Of a stretch of 64,000 nucleotides of DNA, positions 1-13,916 are shown piece by piece. The stretch is from Eublepharis macularius (Eukaryota; Chordata; Lepidosauria; Squamata; Eublepharidae), in contig NC_072793.1 in NCBI RefSeq assembly GCF_028583425.1, positions 171,965,681 to 172,029,680 on the forward strand, given 5' to 3'. Under the pieces are notes generated by a model that was not told where the DNA came from, ran no database searches, and saw only the letters and a program-made list of their open reading frames with translations. The translations under genes and the position numbers were made by a program. Each line of letters starts with the position of its first letter. Positions within the stretch are counted from its first letter, which is position 1.

Positions 1-711
1 TATAAAATATGCATGTCTTGCTATAAGAGAATGTTTATGGTATAATTTATTTCCCAGTTCACATACTTAGTTTTTCATGTCTTTTGTTTTTGTCTCGGTC
101 TACTGGACTCGAAGAAATGGGACTGAGTGGGATAAAAGCTAGAAAGAGGCGATCACCTTGTTGAGGTCGAGCTACTTAAGATTAATGCCAGCAGAATAAA
201 TCCCAGAATATTTAAATTAAGTTTAAAGTCAATTAAAATTTAAATATCTATATAGTCATGAAAGAAAATTTGGTCCTTTTCAGTGGTGCCCATAAAAATC
301 ACCAATCAACTCTAGGCACCAGATCCTGCTGTGCTGCAGACAGTGGAAAAATGTGTCCATATAGGGTTAGGGTCATGCCCTACATAAAAGCACATGCTTT
401 GCTTTGCAGGCACAACATCCCAGAATCAAGGCTTGGCACCTCCGGTTGAAGAGATCTTGGAAGCAAGAGGGCTGAGAAACACCCCTGGCCAGGCAGCCCC
501 TGCCGCTGGGAGGGGACAAGTCTTGGCAGAAGTGATCTGACGGGGTAGAAGGTAGTTTCCTCTTTCATATGTCAAGATCTACAGGCACCATTTCAGTATC
601 TGAATATCATCCAGTCTCTTTTGAGGACAAGCAACTAAGCAACTAACAATGCCACAGAAATACACCCACCTTTGGAAGGAGCTGCAGGCCCCACACAGTC
701 CCATGATAGAC

Positions 712-2509
<1,798 letters not shown>

Positions 2510-2788
2510 AGTGGCTCTTTTCTCTTCACCATACGAAGGACGTGGTAGAGAAGGCATCAGTAGCGTCTTTTCGCTGTGCTTGGGGAGGAAAACAAAGACA
2601 GAGGGTGGGAAACCCTTTTTGTTACATGCACATTTTCTGTACGAGTCCCTTGAGTGAACTAGGGGGAGAGGACTGGCTCTCTCACAAGCACCCCTCGCTG
2701 CTTGCATTCCGCTTCCTCCCTCCCTGTTTTGTGTTTGCACTGCAGGCCCCCCCCATACCTGCCCCTTCCAACGCCCCTTTGAGCTCAC

Positions 2789-2915
2789 CAAAATCCTTCC
2801 GTTCAAGCAGCAGCCCGGGAGACTTGCGCAAAGGGGAGGGAGATAGGAAATGGCTTCCATACGCCCACCAATGCGCCTCTCTAGGACTGCAACTCTCGCT
2901 CGTTAACCCTTCAAG
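2789..2915 (-). promoter_or_regulatory. 5' untranslated exon/promoter module of gene B
   Basis: On the minus strand this reads from a GTTAACGAGCGAGAG-type segment through CCCGGGCTGCTGCTTGAACG to a splice donor (TTTTG|GTGAGC, exon end 2789). The same module lies upstream of genes C and D, always with the donor followed by TCAAAGGGGC. It has no TATA box and is GC-rich, as expected for a housekeeping-type promoter with a noncoding first exon. The transcription start is inferred, not seen. Confidence 0.55.
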
Positions 2916-3255
2916 AGCATTTTGGAAGGTCAAAGGGACCCAGGAGAGACAATGGAAACAGCGCATCTGGGGAAACAGGGATGTCCAGGGTCTAGATCTA
3001 GTCCCATCTCCTGCATATCAGGAAATTCAAAACTACCTCTCCCCAGTGGAATGGAAGGTTTTTTGTTCGTGGCAGGCATTTGAAAATTGCCCACCAGCTT
3101 CAGGCTGATGGAGTGAGTTGATGTACCAATGATGGAAGAAATTAGAACATCTTGGCCCCAGTTATCACCAGAAAACCCCTGTGCCATTTACAAGGGAAGA
3201 TAAAACTCACTCATGAGTAGGCAGGAAGGTGTCGACAGCAAAGACCAGGAGAGAT

Positions 3256-3418
3256 ATCAGAGGCAGTTTTGTGTAGTGGTTAGTGTCTAGATAGACTCTA
3301 TGTGTCCCAGCTTCAAATCTCACCTCAGCCACAGAAGCTTGCTAGGAGACCTTGGGCAACTGAGCCTAACTTATCTTGTAAAGATAAAGGAGCTGGTTTG
3401 GGTCCCCAATGTGGAAAA
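3256..3418 (+). repeat. tRNA-derived SINE (Sauria-SINE-like)
   Basis: A tRNA-like head (GTGTAGTGGTTAGTGTCTAG then a TTCAAATCTCACC B-box-like segment) is followed by the GACCTTGGGCAACTGAGCC body and a GGTTTGGGTCCCCAATG 3' part. This is the common squamate tRNA SINE layout. Confidence 0.7.
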
Positions 3419-3936
3419 AATGAGGTATGACATTTATTACGAATCTGTTTTTGGCTAGAATTTAAGGGGAAAGGGTGATCACTCTTGCTGTTGCTTCATC
3501 CGGTATTGCTGCAGCTCTTTTGGCAGGGGGCAGAACTGCTCTCAGTAGTCAAACGGTTGTTAAATATGGTTAGTGTGGGGACTACAGGACTGGCAAGCAG
3601 GTGCTGCCTTTTAGTACAGAAATATATCGAAATATAGCTGATTCCTCATAAGGCATCTAACTGAGGTAACTGAGAACAAAAATATCTTTAATCAAGAGAC
3701 AGCTCTTGTATATATGCACACGCTCCATTTTTCCAGTTTGAGGCTTGACCCAGTGGATGGAGTCTGTCCACATACATCCCTCCATTTTGTTGCGTATGTC
3801 CCTTGGTTTGCTGTCTCCAGAAGGGCTGAGGAGGAAGACTTAGGAATGGCAGTTGACAGCAGGACTTTAGCCAAGTTGATACTAAGATGAGAAGTCTGCA
3901 CAACTGAATTTTCTTCCTTGTGTGTTACACACTGTC
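3419..3936. other. Intergenic stretch, no gene seen
   Basis: No open frame with family features, no splice-site series and no recognised repeat. Sequence just left of it (about 3070-3240) resembles 40.55-40.91 kb, so the segmental duplication behind genes B and C reaches upstream of their promoters. Confidence 0.5.
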
Positions 3937-4046
3937 AAGTTGCTGCTGACTTATGGCAACCTAACAACTTCCAAAGCATCCTGTCATGAACAGCCTTTCT
4001 CAGATCTTGCAGACTGAAGGCCAGGGTGTCCTTTACTGAGTCAAGC
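3937..4046 (-). repeat. BovB LINE 3' fragment
   Basis: The stretch from TCAAGTTGCTGCTGACTTAT to GTCCTTTACTGAGTCA matches the remembered 3' region of BovB/RTE LINEs in reverse orientation. It is short and diverged. Confidence 0.5.
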
Positions 4047-4419
4047 AAAAAAAAATCCCTGCATGTAAAAAAGTAGCACATAAGGAACATACTCATTTTC
4101 TGCATTCAGGGGATTGTTTTGTATGGCATCAGAAATAATCACATGAGCACCCCCACCCCACCATGGTACCTAGAATTAAGTTTTCTACTTTTGTAGGAAT
4201 TTGGTCACACAGCTGTCCAGATTTTTCTGTTTGTTAGGGTGTCTTAAACTACAGGGGCATCAATCTTTGGCTTTCTACCCATGGAAGGCATAGCCACTGT
4301 TTTGAAATATGTCCTTGAGAAAATAACTGAACGAGTTAGTGAGAAGCCCAGATTTTTTTCCTCTAGCAAACATTGTCTATCCAATCCAAATAACATTTGG
4401 TATCCTCATCTTGGGAGGG

Positions 4420-4630
4420 AAGACAGCATGGTATAGCCTGATCTTGTCAGATCAGGGAAGATGAGTGGGCCCCGGTCAGTACTTGAATGAGAGACAAGCA
4501 ACCAAGAAGGTCTACGGCTGCTCTGCAGAGGAAGGCAATGACAAAATAACCTCTATTCATCTGGTGCTTTGAAAACCCCTTGCTGGGGGCGACATAAGTT
4601 GGCTGCAACTTGACAGCACACACATACAAA
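4420..4630 (+). repeat. 5S-rRNA-derived SINE
   Basis: The head CCTGATCTTGTCAGATCAGG, then GTCAGTACTTGAATGAGAGA, resembles the internal part of 5S rRNA, including its polymerase III control region. It is followed by GAGGAAGGCAATGACAAA and a TTGGCTGCAACTTGACAGCA tail, the layout of the 5S-derived SINE of squamates. It is too short and diverged to be a 5S rRNA gene. Confidence 0.7.
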
Positions 4631-5235
4631 AATCTCCTTGTCTTCCCGTTGGGGAAAACGCACACAACTCCTGCTACAGTCAATAGGCCTTATTTTGAAG
4701 TAAATGTGCAGATGATAATTAACATTAGAAAGGATTTAAAACCCAGACCACTAGAGCAGGCTAGGGCGGTCAACTGGGGCCCTTCCTTGGTCACTGGATC
4801 AACCTTTACTACTCGGGTGACTCAGGCACAGAAAAAAAGATGCCAGCATAAAAGTTACCTCCGCAGCCAAATAAAAAGCCTACTCAGTTACAAAACATGA
4901 TTTTGTTTTCCAATGAATTAACTTCAGGGAATTGGATTGCTTGTATAACGTGTGGGTTTCCTTGAATTCTTGACAATTATAACTGTTGAGCTTTAATAAC
5001 CAATTTCCACTAATGGAAGTGAAAGGACATGATTTTCACCAATTCCCTCCCCTGCCTATATAAGACCCCTCCCCAACTGACTGACATGCTATTCCTTAGG
5101 GTCCCTTCAACCAAGATCAGTATTTGGGGCTGCAGGGGGGCGGAGAGTGAGAAAGTCCTGTTTCGAGAAATCCCCTCGGTCAGTGGAAATTACCGCTGGA
5201 TCCAATCTAGTGACCTTGGAAGCTTGATGACATAA
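4631..5235. other. Intergenic stretch with a TATA-like motif
   Basis: A TATATAA motif sits at 5057-5063 in a GC-rich context (CCTGCCTATATAAGACCCC). No gene follows on either strand, so it may be the core of an old LTR. No matching ends or target duplication were found. Confidence 0.3.
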
Positions 5236-5492
5236 TAATAATAATAATAATACATTTATATACTGCCCTTCAGGACAATTTAACACCCATTCACAGCAGT
5301 TTACAAAGTATATATTATTATCCCCACAATCCCCTTGTGAGGTGGGTGGGGCTGAGAGAGCTCTGAGAGAGCTGTGACTGACCCAAGGTCACCCAGCTGG
5401 CTTCAAGTTGGGAAGTGGGGGATCAAACCCGGCTCTCCAGATTAGAGTCCTGCCGCTCTTAATCACTACACCTAACTGGCTGCCCCGTACTG
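5236..5492 (-). repeat. Sauria-type tRNA SINE
   Basis: In reverse orientation: a head with TAGTGATTAAGAGCGGCAGG, a body GACCTTGGGTCAGTCACAGC, and a 3' end AAGGGCAGTATATAAAT running into (ATT)n. The SINE is close to complete. Confidence 0.8.
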
Positions 5493-5499
5493 CGTTATG

Positions 5500-5690
5500 C
5501 CGAATCAGACCCTTGGTCCATCAAGGTCAGTATTGTCAGCTCAGGCTGGCAGCAGCTCTTCAGGGTCTCAGGCAGAGGTCTTTCCCATCACTGACTGCCT
5601 GGTCCTTTTAACTGCAGATGCTGGGGATTGAACCAAGGGCCTTCTGCATGCCAAGCAAATGCTCTGTCATAGCCCCTTCCCAAGCAATTC
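5500..5690 (-). repeat. tRNA-derived SINE, Ala-tRNA-like head
   Basis: The reverse strand carries a tRNA-like head with GAGCATTTGCTTGGCATGCA and GGTTCAATCCCCAGCATC, followed by a body ending in a GACCTTGATGGACCAAGG-type 3' segment. Similar copies lie at 6228, 22945 and 29103. Confidence 0.7.
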
Positions 5691-6227
5691 CTTCTCCTAC
5701 AGGAAGAGTGCAATATTTAGCCCAACGGGTGGTCCAAATAACTTTAAAACCTGTGATTAGAACAATGCCCTCCGTTAACTGGGGAGCAGTTAAAAAAAAA
5801 AAGAACCATGGATCTTAGCACTTACAAAAGCCATGTGTACGAGTTGTCATATTAGAAGAGGCATTCCCAAGAATCAATCCTGGACCAGAAGGAATGCCTC
5901 TTCTAAAACTGAGGCCTGCGGCAACCTGCGTATGTATCAGTCCCCTTCAAACCCTGCTTTTTTCACTCTTGTGCATATTCAATTAAAGCTCACCCAATCA
6001 ATCAACAAAGGCTTTTTAATTGGAGGACAAATAAACGAGGATGATCTTGGAGAAAGTCTTTCCTCTGAACCTTTAGAAATGTAGAATTGAGAGGAGCTGG
6101 GTGTTGGCCTTAGAATAAAAGGCAGGGAATATAGAACAAGGAAATTCTTGCTGTGTGTGTTTGACAATGAACACACATGATGAGCCTATGATGGGGCCTC
6201 CTCCTGAGTCAAATCCTTGAGTTATCA

Positions 6228-6352
6228 AGGGGCAGGGCCTTTCCAGGGTCTCAGGACGAAGTCTATTATGTCACCAGGTTACCTGTGGATGCTGAGGACC
6301 GAACCTGAGACTTTCTGCATGCCAAGCCGATGCTCTACCATTGATCCATAGC
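6228..6352 (-). repeat. tRNA-derived SINE, Ala-tRNA-like head (partial)
   Basis: The reverse strand shows the tRNA-like head GAGCATCGGCTTGGCATGCA and about 90 bp of the body. The 3' half is missing. Confidence 0.6.
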
Positions 6353-6849
6353 GTCGCTCACTGTAGCAACTGTCATGGTCCAGTCTCCAACTATGGCATT
6401 CTCTCTTCCCCTCCAAAAGAATCCTGATTTGAGGGGAAGACAGTGAACCATAGGTTGGATGGATTGAACGTTCTATGGCTTCCATGAAAGAGGAAGTCCT
6501 TAATTAGACTGCGCTATGGCTGTGCTGAAGCAATAAAGGATTAATTAGACTGCAGCATCAAGAAGAGGAAGCCTGACAGTTCAAGGCTTCCCCACGGTTT
6601 CCTGTGATGGGAAACTGTCAGTCATCAAGGTATAAGCACCATGCCTGGCTGTGTGTTTTGCAAGGGTGGGAGAAACGACCATGGAGGATACCTATGCCTC
6701 CTTCCGATTGTGCAGTAAATATTGCATTCCGGTTGCGCTGGAAGAACTTCTCCCATCCCTTCCCTCTGCCTCATAATTCAGGGTCAGCAGCCCCTCCCAA
6801 ATATAAGTATTATTTATATAATGTTATTGGGGGAGGGGGGGAAACGAAA

Positions 6850-9800
6850 TTAGACCACAGACTGTTGGATGTGAATTCTTTGATGCCTGATGAGGTGTTT
6901 GCTCCGATAGAAACTTTCGTTGCACTTAGAACATTTGAAGGGCTTCTTTCCAATGTGGCTTCTCTGGTGTCTAATCAGAGTCGACTTGTCACAAAAAGAT
7001 TTGCTGCACTGTGGGCATTCGAATGGTTTCTCCCCCGTGTGGTTTCTCTGATGGGTGATAAGGTGTTGGCTCTGGTTGAAGCTCTTCCCGCATTCAGAGC
7101 AGGTGAACGGCTTCTCTCCTGTGTGGTTCCTCTGGTGCGTGATAAGGTGCTGCCTTTGGCTGAAGCTTTTCCCACACTCGGAACAGGCATACGGTTTCTC
7201 CCCCGTGTGGGTTCTCCGGTGCCTGATCAGGCCGGACTTGTGACAAAAGTTTTTGCCGCAGTCTGCGCACTTATATGGTTTCTCTCCCGTGTGGATCCTT
7301 CGATGGGTGATGAGGTTTGTGCTCCGACTGAATCGCTTCCCGCAGTTTGCACATGAATAAGGCTTCTCCCCTGTGTGGATTCGCTGGTGACTGTTGAGAT
7401 CTGAGCGCCGACGGAATATTTTCCCGCAGAAAGGGCATTTGTGTGGCTTCTCTCCCACGTGGGTCTTATTAAGATTCAACTCGTCTTGGAAAAATTCTTC
7501 ACATCTGGCCCCTTTGCTCCGCCTCTTCCTCTTGAGTGTTCCTTGCTGGACTGAAATTTTGCAAAAGTCTCTGTCCTGACACAAGATAAGTTCATTCTTC
7601 CACTTCCCAAGCTTCTCAGGCCCAACTTGGTTTCTGATATGATCATCCAGATCCCAATCTTGTTCTCGTCCTGAGGAGACCCACCGGGACCCTCCATTGT
7701 TCCCTCGCTCCCCTCCATCTCCTGGTGGGATAGAAAGAGAAGATTAGCGAGAACGCATGATAAAAATCAATTCCATTCAATTAGCCAAGAGTTTTAAAAA
7801 GGACAGAGTAGGATGACCTATTTTTTTTAAAAGGGTACTTTTCAGTTTTTCATGTGGATACTACAAATTATTATTATTTGTTTATTCCTGGCATTCTTCA
7901 AACTATGAGAAAGAGAAGTTTTCAGAAACACATTTTTTTATAATGTTAGTGTGGCTGTGGTATGAATGAAGGGTTTAGGAAAGTGCTTTTATAGAGGGGA
8001 AAGGACTGTAGCATGTGCCACTGTCTCTAGGATGTATTATCTCTGAATCGGACCAATCCTGCTCTAACTATATTGTTTTCTGCTTTTGCAATGTCATTTT
8101 CCACATTCTTCAACATAAGTCTGATACTTTTTTTGAAAATGGACTTTGTAATGAAACCAGGGACTATGCTGTTGGGAATAATGGCAGATAATATTGAGAA
8201 AATACTTTATGACTCTTTGAAGTATATGCTAATAGCAGCAAGGGTAGTAATGGCAAATAAATGGAAAGACGAAGAACACCCAACGAAAGAAAACTGGAAA
8301 GTTAAAATGACAGAATAGGTGGCAATGGCAAAATTAACAAATTATGTAAGTAGAAGACCTATCCGAGAATTTGAAAAGAAATGGGAAAATTACTTTGCCT
8401 ATTGTAGATAAAGATGAGAAATAAAAGATAGAAATAAATAATGTAAATAAAGTAAATTTGAATAGGAACTCAGATTAACAAGGGCTATTAAAATATTGTT
8501 TATTACAAGCCTTACATTTTCCAAAATGGAAACATATATTATTTAACTCTATTAGTTTAATATAGTTAGTATAGCTTGGTGAATTGTAGTATAGTAATGA
8601 AATGTATAGCTCACGGTATGTTCTGTGCTATTGATTTGGAGGTAGAAGGGGTATAGCGGTAAATATTGTTAAATACTTTATAATAATATTTTTGGTTTAA
8701 TAGCAAGACAGTGGAAGAGAGAGGAAATGTCTCTGAGAATGGTTGTTGTGGGCTTGAACATAATATTCGTCCTCAATCTGTATAAATCTAGATAATCTCT
8801 GTAAAGGGTATTTTAATCTTCCTCCAGTGTAATGGGTATTTCTGTTTTTCTTTATCTTTTTTTCCCCCTGTATCTCCTTTGTTGTTTAGAAAATAAAAAA
8901 ATTAAAAAAATAAGTCTGATAATTTTGTTGCATTGTTTCCAGCATTCATCATCCTAGTCTTATTGCCTTGATTATGAGATATTTTATGCTGTGTAATTCA
9001 CCTTGAGTCTCGGTGAGGAAGGCAAGCAATAAATAAATAAAGCCACCACCTTAGAGACCCCCCCCCTGAACCATTTCACCAGTGGCCTGGATCCTACCAA
9101 CTGCCAGATCAAGAAGTTTGTAATGGTGGATCTTCCCTGCCCCTCCCAGCAATCCCCCAAAAGCCAATGCTGAGATTTGGAGAGACTCTCATAGACAAAT
9201 ACCACACAGCCAGATAGGACGGGGCAGGGCAGGCAAAATTGCATTCCCCTTGTGTTAGTAGAGGAAACTTGGCAAAGCAAGTTCTCCATTTGTGCAATGC
9301 AGAGGAGAAGCAATTTTGTCCAGTTCCCTCATTTTATTGATTGATTATTTATTTATTACATTTGTAGTGCAGGTAAAAATGGGGCCAGGTACACTAGACT
9401 CCTTACCCCTTTACCCTCACAACATCCCTGCGAGGCAGGTTAGGCTGAGAGAGACTGGGCCAAAGGCACCCACGAGCTTACCATGGCAGAGTGGAGATTC
9501 CAACCCAAGTTTCCCAGATCCTAGTCCAACGCTCTAACCATTAGGAAATGCTGGTTTTCCTCTTTATTATGATAACATTGATTGGTGGTGGCGACGTGGT
9601 GTGTTTCCAGTGAAGTTCACTGGGTGATGATGGGTCATCATTATCTCCCAGCCTCACCTACCCACAAGGTTGTTGTGATGATAAAATGGAGGGAGCGCCT
9701 CTCATATATCACCCCGAGATCTTTGGAGGAAAAATGAGAAGAGATAGAGAGCCTTCAGCTTTGGCTGCTGATAAAATGTGCTGAATGTCATATATAATTT

Positions 9801-11420
9801 GAAAGCCACACAATTAAAAAAAAATTAACTCCTTCTCAACACAGACCAATTACAGCTCCCCTTTATCTACCTTGAGATGTCCTCCGGTGTTCTTCTCTGA
9901 AGTCAGATCATGGACAGACCTTTCTATGGATTGTAAGCCACACAAGAAGGGGAAACCGAAGAGGGAATCCTTCCAGGCACTTCAAATCCCTATGTCGGCC
10001 CCGTTTCTTACCTAGCACACAGCCAATTCCGTCATTCTCCTGTTTGACCTCCCTGCTGAGCTCCCTCTGGGCAGCTTCCAGCGATGCCCCTTCTTTCCCC
10101 ACGCTGTCCTGCCACAGCACCTCTGCGTCCTGAAATAACAGCAAACGCGCTGGTCAAGGCAGGGTAAGAGATTCATTTCATGACATGTCATTCAGCACAC
10201 AGCAATGGTCTGGCAATGACGCCCAGGAGGGGTTTTGGTGCCCAAGGCCAGCTGCTCCACTGGCACCCCCCCCCCCCCGCTGCCTCAGCCTGGGTATGCG
10301 CAATTCCAGGCTGGCAAGAAGATGCCACTGTCCTACATGCCAGGTGGGCATGGAGCCTGGAAACAGTCTCTGGACCTGACAATCACCTGCTCTTTCTCCC
10401 TCCCTAATTCTTGGGGTGTGAGAGGGGAGCCGCAGGCCAGGCAGCAGGACCTGATATCCAGTGCCACCGCCAATCATGCCATACACCCAGGCAGCACGGG
10501 GCTACTGATGCTTGCTACTAGCCACCTTTGGTACCCCCAGTGCCCTAGGCAATCGCCTTGGTCTGCCTAATGGGCTCTAACTTACTGGAGAATATACTTC
10601 TTACCTGGTGTTCTGGTTTCTCACGCCCTTGCTGGCAGAGGAGGAAATCCTCCGCAAGGGCCACAGCCTGGAAGCTGCTCTCTGAACCCTGCTGTGTCAC
10701 CCAACTCCTCATTCCCAGCGGCAGAACGGCCAAGAACTGCTCCAGGATTACCAGGTCTAGGATTTGCTCCTTGGTGCGTCTCTCTGGCTTCAGCCACTGG
10801 TGACAGAGATCACAGAGCTGGCTGTAAAACTCTCGAGGCCCCTCGGCCTCCTGGTAGCGGAGCTGCCTGAAGAGCTGGCGTTGCTGCTCAGCATCAATGG
10901 TGTCTTCTGTCTTGACGGCCTGCGTCTGCCCACGGTCTCTCCTACTTTCAGAGTCTGGGCTGCTATCGGCTAGCCGGGCCATCCCGTTAAACACAGGCAG
11001 GAGTCTGCTGTCTTCTTCTCTAGTCCACTGGCTGGCACCCTCAGCTCTGTCAAAGGGGGCTAAGGAAGTATTCTTAACAGGCCACGGAACAGCCTCTGGC
11101 AGTCGTGGGATCTCTTCCCCAGGGTGAGAGGACTGCTCTGCTTTGAGGAATTCCTGCCACTGAGTTTCCCACCTCTGTGACGACAACCCTTCCTCTGGTT
11201 CCTGTTTAATGCGCTGCAGCTCTGCCCAACTCAGATGTTGTATGGCGACTCCCCCATGAGTGCCAGGTGACACGTCTTCTGCATCTTTCAATTCAATGCC
11301 CCTCTCAATACTCCCTGGCTTCTCCAGCTCTAGTTTCATTTCAGGCTTGGTGGGCTCTTCCAGCATATTTTGAAGGTGGAGATCCGGAGCTGGGGATTTT
11401 CCCCTCTGCCCTGCAGCCAT
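6850..11420 (-). CDS. Gene A: SCAN domain zinc-finger protein with 7 C2H2 fingers
   Basis: Three coding exons join in frame: 10605..11420 (phase 0, donor CACCAG|GTAAGA), 10012..10129 (acceptor TTTCAG, donor CTAG|GTAAGA) and 6850..7721 (acceptor CCACCAG), giving 601 aa. The start at 11420 (GTGGAAATGG) has a good initiation context; upstream frame lacks another ATG. SCAN box about residues 177-265 ([33 protein letters not shown]), a dimerisation domain. Exon 2 (39 codons) resembles the C-terminal half of a KRAB-A box ([14 protein letters not shown]) but lacks the EEW half. Sumoylation-type motifs IKQE (71-74), VKTE (169-172) and VKQE in exon 2 are visible. A basic KRKRRSK near 375 may be a nuclear signal. 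Seven intact fingers with TGEKP-type linkers run from about residue 407 to the end; the last linker is IGKKP. An acceptor-like CTAGCAG near 11487 suggests a noncoding first exon further right. Probable nuclear DNA-binding regulator. Confidence 0.9.
8127..8909 (+). repeat. L1 LINE, 5'-truncated 3' end with target duplication
   Basis: The segment encodes the C-terminal end of an L1 ORF2 ([20 protein letters not shown] then a stop), continues through an AT-rich 3' untranslated region and ends in an A-rich tail. It is flanked by the 12-bp direct repeat ATAAGTCTGATA at 8115-8126 and 8910-8921, the mark of target-primed insertion. It lies in the last intron of gene A, in the opposite orientation. 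Confidence 0.85.
8992..9043 (+). repeat. LINE 3' tail fragment
   Basis: TGTAATTCACCTTGAGTCTC followed by GGTGAGGAAGGCAAGCAATA and an (AAAT)n tail, the typical ending of L2-like squamate LINEs. A fuller version stands at 34985-35565. Confidence 0.5.
9333..9546 (-). repeat. Sauria-type tRNA SINE
   Basis: In reverse orientation: a head TTAGAGCGTTGGACTAGGAT, a body with CCCAGTCTCTCTCAGCCTAA and an (AAAT)n tail. It lies in the last intron of gene A. Confidence 0.7.
9610..9740 (+). repeat. tRNA SINE 3' part
   Basis: CTCACCTACCCACAAGGTTG, GATGATAAAATGGAGGGAGC and a TTTGGAGGAAAAATGAG end match the 3' half of the Sauria-type SINE. The head is lost or strongly diverged. Confidence 0.5.
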
Positions 11421-11929
11421 TTCCACACACAGGAGATGTCCTCTGTCCTGTTTCGAAAATATGGAGGGGGCAGTGAGCACCAGCTGCTAGTGTTGTGCCT
11501 GCAGTTACATCAACACAAGAGGGAGGGGGAAGATCCTTTAGTGAAACTTCATTGGCACGGATGAATGGCCCAGAGTGGTATCAAAGCGGATGGTTTTCCG
11601 TCCCGGCCAAGAAAATGATGGCCCTGAAACGGAGATGCAGAGACAAGAAATGCTGCAATATTGTATGAAATGTCTAGTAAATTAACAGACTACTCTTTGG
11701 CTGGCAACATTTTTGTTAGAGGATAGCTTGTGTGGGTTATGTATCTTTTAACTCACTTCCAACTCTGAATGAAAGACCTCCAAAACGTCCTGTCGTTAAC
11801 AGTAGAGGATAGAGGGAGGGCAGAAAGAAAGAGCCTTTGAGCCTTTCTGTAAATGGGGATTTTGGCAATAGGAGGAGAAGTTGGTACGTCTGTTTTGAAT
11901 TTCCTAGATACGTGGGGGAAAGTTTCACC

Positions 11930-12470
11930 TTGCTCTGATCATAACCAAGTTAGATTACTGTAATGCACTGTATGTGGGGCTGCCTTTGAAAATTCTCCAG
12001 AAATTTCCATTTGTCAAAACTCTGGCGGCCAAACTATTGTTGAGGGTGGGATACAGTAATTGTATCCCCCCAGTGCTGAGAGATCTACATCAGCTACTCA
12101 TCTGTTTCTGGGCATACCAAAGTGCTATTCCTTACCTTTAAGGCCTTAAGTAGCTTGGGGACAGAGTACCTGAAGGGCCATTGCCTCTCACACTTTCCAG
12201 CCCACCAGTTAAGGTCTGCCTCTCATGCCCCACTCTCTTGTCACCAAGAGGTTAGTGACTACAGACAGGGCATTTTCTGTGGTGGCTCCTCTCCTTCGGA
12301 ATGCCTTCTCCTTTAAAGCCTGCCTCACTCCTACTTTGCTTTGTTTTAGGCACCAGGCCAAAATATATCTCCCCTTTTAATCAGGGATTTTATCTCGCCA
12401 GCTTTCAAAAGGTCTGCTTTTGTTTTATTGATCGTTTTTACGATGCTTACGTGCAACGGCTTGTTTTTAA
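11930..12470 (+). repeat. L2-like LINE fragment
   Basis: Conceptual translation shows pieces of the C-terminal region of L2/CR1-group reverse transcriptase proteins (RLDYCNALYVGLPLKIL, RDLHQLPICFWAYQSA), with frame changes. It lies upstream of gene A's coding start, perhaps in a 5' intron. Confidence 0.65.
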
Positions 12471-13756
12471 TACTGTGGTTTTCATAGCCTGGAGCAGGGC
12501 TCTGAAGAGACAGAAGGGAAATATCCTAAATAAATATAAAACTCACAAGCATAAAATAATAGAACAAGAAGAAGGCTGTGCTAATCCATTTCTCCCTTAC
12601 GTTCTTGGAGGGAAGATTTAAAATATAAAGGGGAAAACAGCAACTGCAGTCTGAAGTAATGAGTTGCCAACAGGCCTGGTGGACAAAAAGTTACCCCCTT
12701 TAACACAGGTTTAATGGACCGTTATTTTGGCAGAACACGTGATTGGCTGTTGGTTGTTGGCTGCCCTAAAGAGAAACTGCAGCGACTTAAATTTACCTTT
12801 AAGGACAAGGAGAGGTTTCTTTTCTATCTGGCCCCTCTAATGAATAATAACACCCCCCTTATTCCACCAAGCGGTGTTTGTGATCTCCTGGAGGCGATCT
12901 CTTTTTGATGACCTGAGAAGACAGGATCCTGAACAGGTGTGGGAAGATCAGGGCGGGGGTCACTGCTATCTAGGAAGCCTCTCTTACAACAAGGAGAGGA
13001 AAATCCACAACAACCATCGTTCTCTGGCCATGAAAACCTTCGACAATACAACAAGTAGTGTGTTTGGGGAAGTGAGGAGGGGTCTCTCATCTCCCTCCAG
13101 CCATTTCTATCCTCCCTCTCCCAGCATCACCTAAATCACACCCCCTCCACACACTCACACACTGACCTTTACGCGCATCTTTCGCACCCTGCTCTGCACG
13201 CATTGCTCCTTTGCAAGAAAATTCAAAAGCCCATTTTGCAGAGATGAAAGGGGAGGGTGGGGAAATGTGAGACAGGAAGATGCACCAGCTATTGACATCC
13301 TCCTACCCTTCAGTCCCCCCCTCCTCTCTAGGCAGCGGTCCTCTATTCATTTAACTATTGCTGCGCCGTGAACCCGTCTCAAAACTTAGGTACGGAAAGC
13401 GCGGTTGGTAAAATGAGGACTATTGCTGCTCGGCTGCTGCTGCTAAAGAAAAAGAATGCTCGACTCCCCAGCTGCTCAGATTTTACCAACGTGGCTGCAA
13501 TCCTAGAGATGCTTACTAGGGAGTAAGCCCCTGGGGAAACCTCGCTACTCATAGGTGTAAACTACTGGAGAGCTGAGGGGCTCGAGCCCCCCCCCAGGAT
13601 TCCCCCCCCCGGCAACCTGTGAGGTACATAGGGGCTGAGGGGCTCAAGCCCCCTTGGATTTGGCCAGGGGGGGCAAGCAGTGACAAACTCACATGAGGGA
13701 CTCAGTTATAATGGCAGATGAAACACAGGACTGTCCACTCTTTCTGTTGTATCATA
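12471..13756. other. Stretch upstream of gene A, no gene seen
   Basis: Several C-runs and a moderately CpG-containing part near 13340-13480 could include gene A's promoter, but no TATA box, splice donor or repeated module could be assigned. No coding frame with family features was found. Confidence 0.3.
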
Positions 13757-13906
13757 GGCCATTTCCACACACGTTGAATAATGCACTTTCAATGCACTTT
13801 AGCAATCCTTTGGAAGTGGATTTTTTGTTCCACGCATGGAACAGCAGTTCCAAATGTTCACTAAAGAGTATTGAAAGTGGATTATCCAATGTGTGTGGAA
13901 GCAGCC
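13757..13906. mobile_element. Inverted-repeat MITE, copy 1 of a tandem pair
   Basis: The left arm GGCCATTTCCACACACGTTG, with AATAATGCACTTTCAATGCA, is mirrored by a right arm containing GGATTATCCAATGTGTGTGG. The whole unit could fold into one long hairpin. Size and arms suit a non-autonomous DNA transposon; the superfamily is not clear. Confidence 0.7.
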
Positions 13907-13916
13907 AATGACTGAT

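Noticed and set aside
4440-4500. 5S-rRNA-like sequence
   Set aside because: Only the internal part matches and a SINE tail follows, so it is a retroposed SINE and not a 5S gene.
5057-5063. TATATAA as a gene promoter
   Set aside because: No exon series follows on either strand; an LTR origin is as likely.
9871-9896. A 26-nt candidate exon in gene A's intron (CTTCAG acceptor, AAG|GTAGAT donor)
   Set aside because: Adding 26 nt breaks the frame, while direct joining of 10012 to 7721 is in phase and open.
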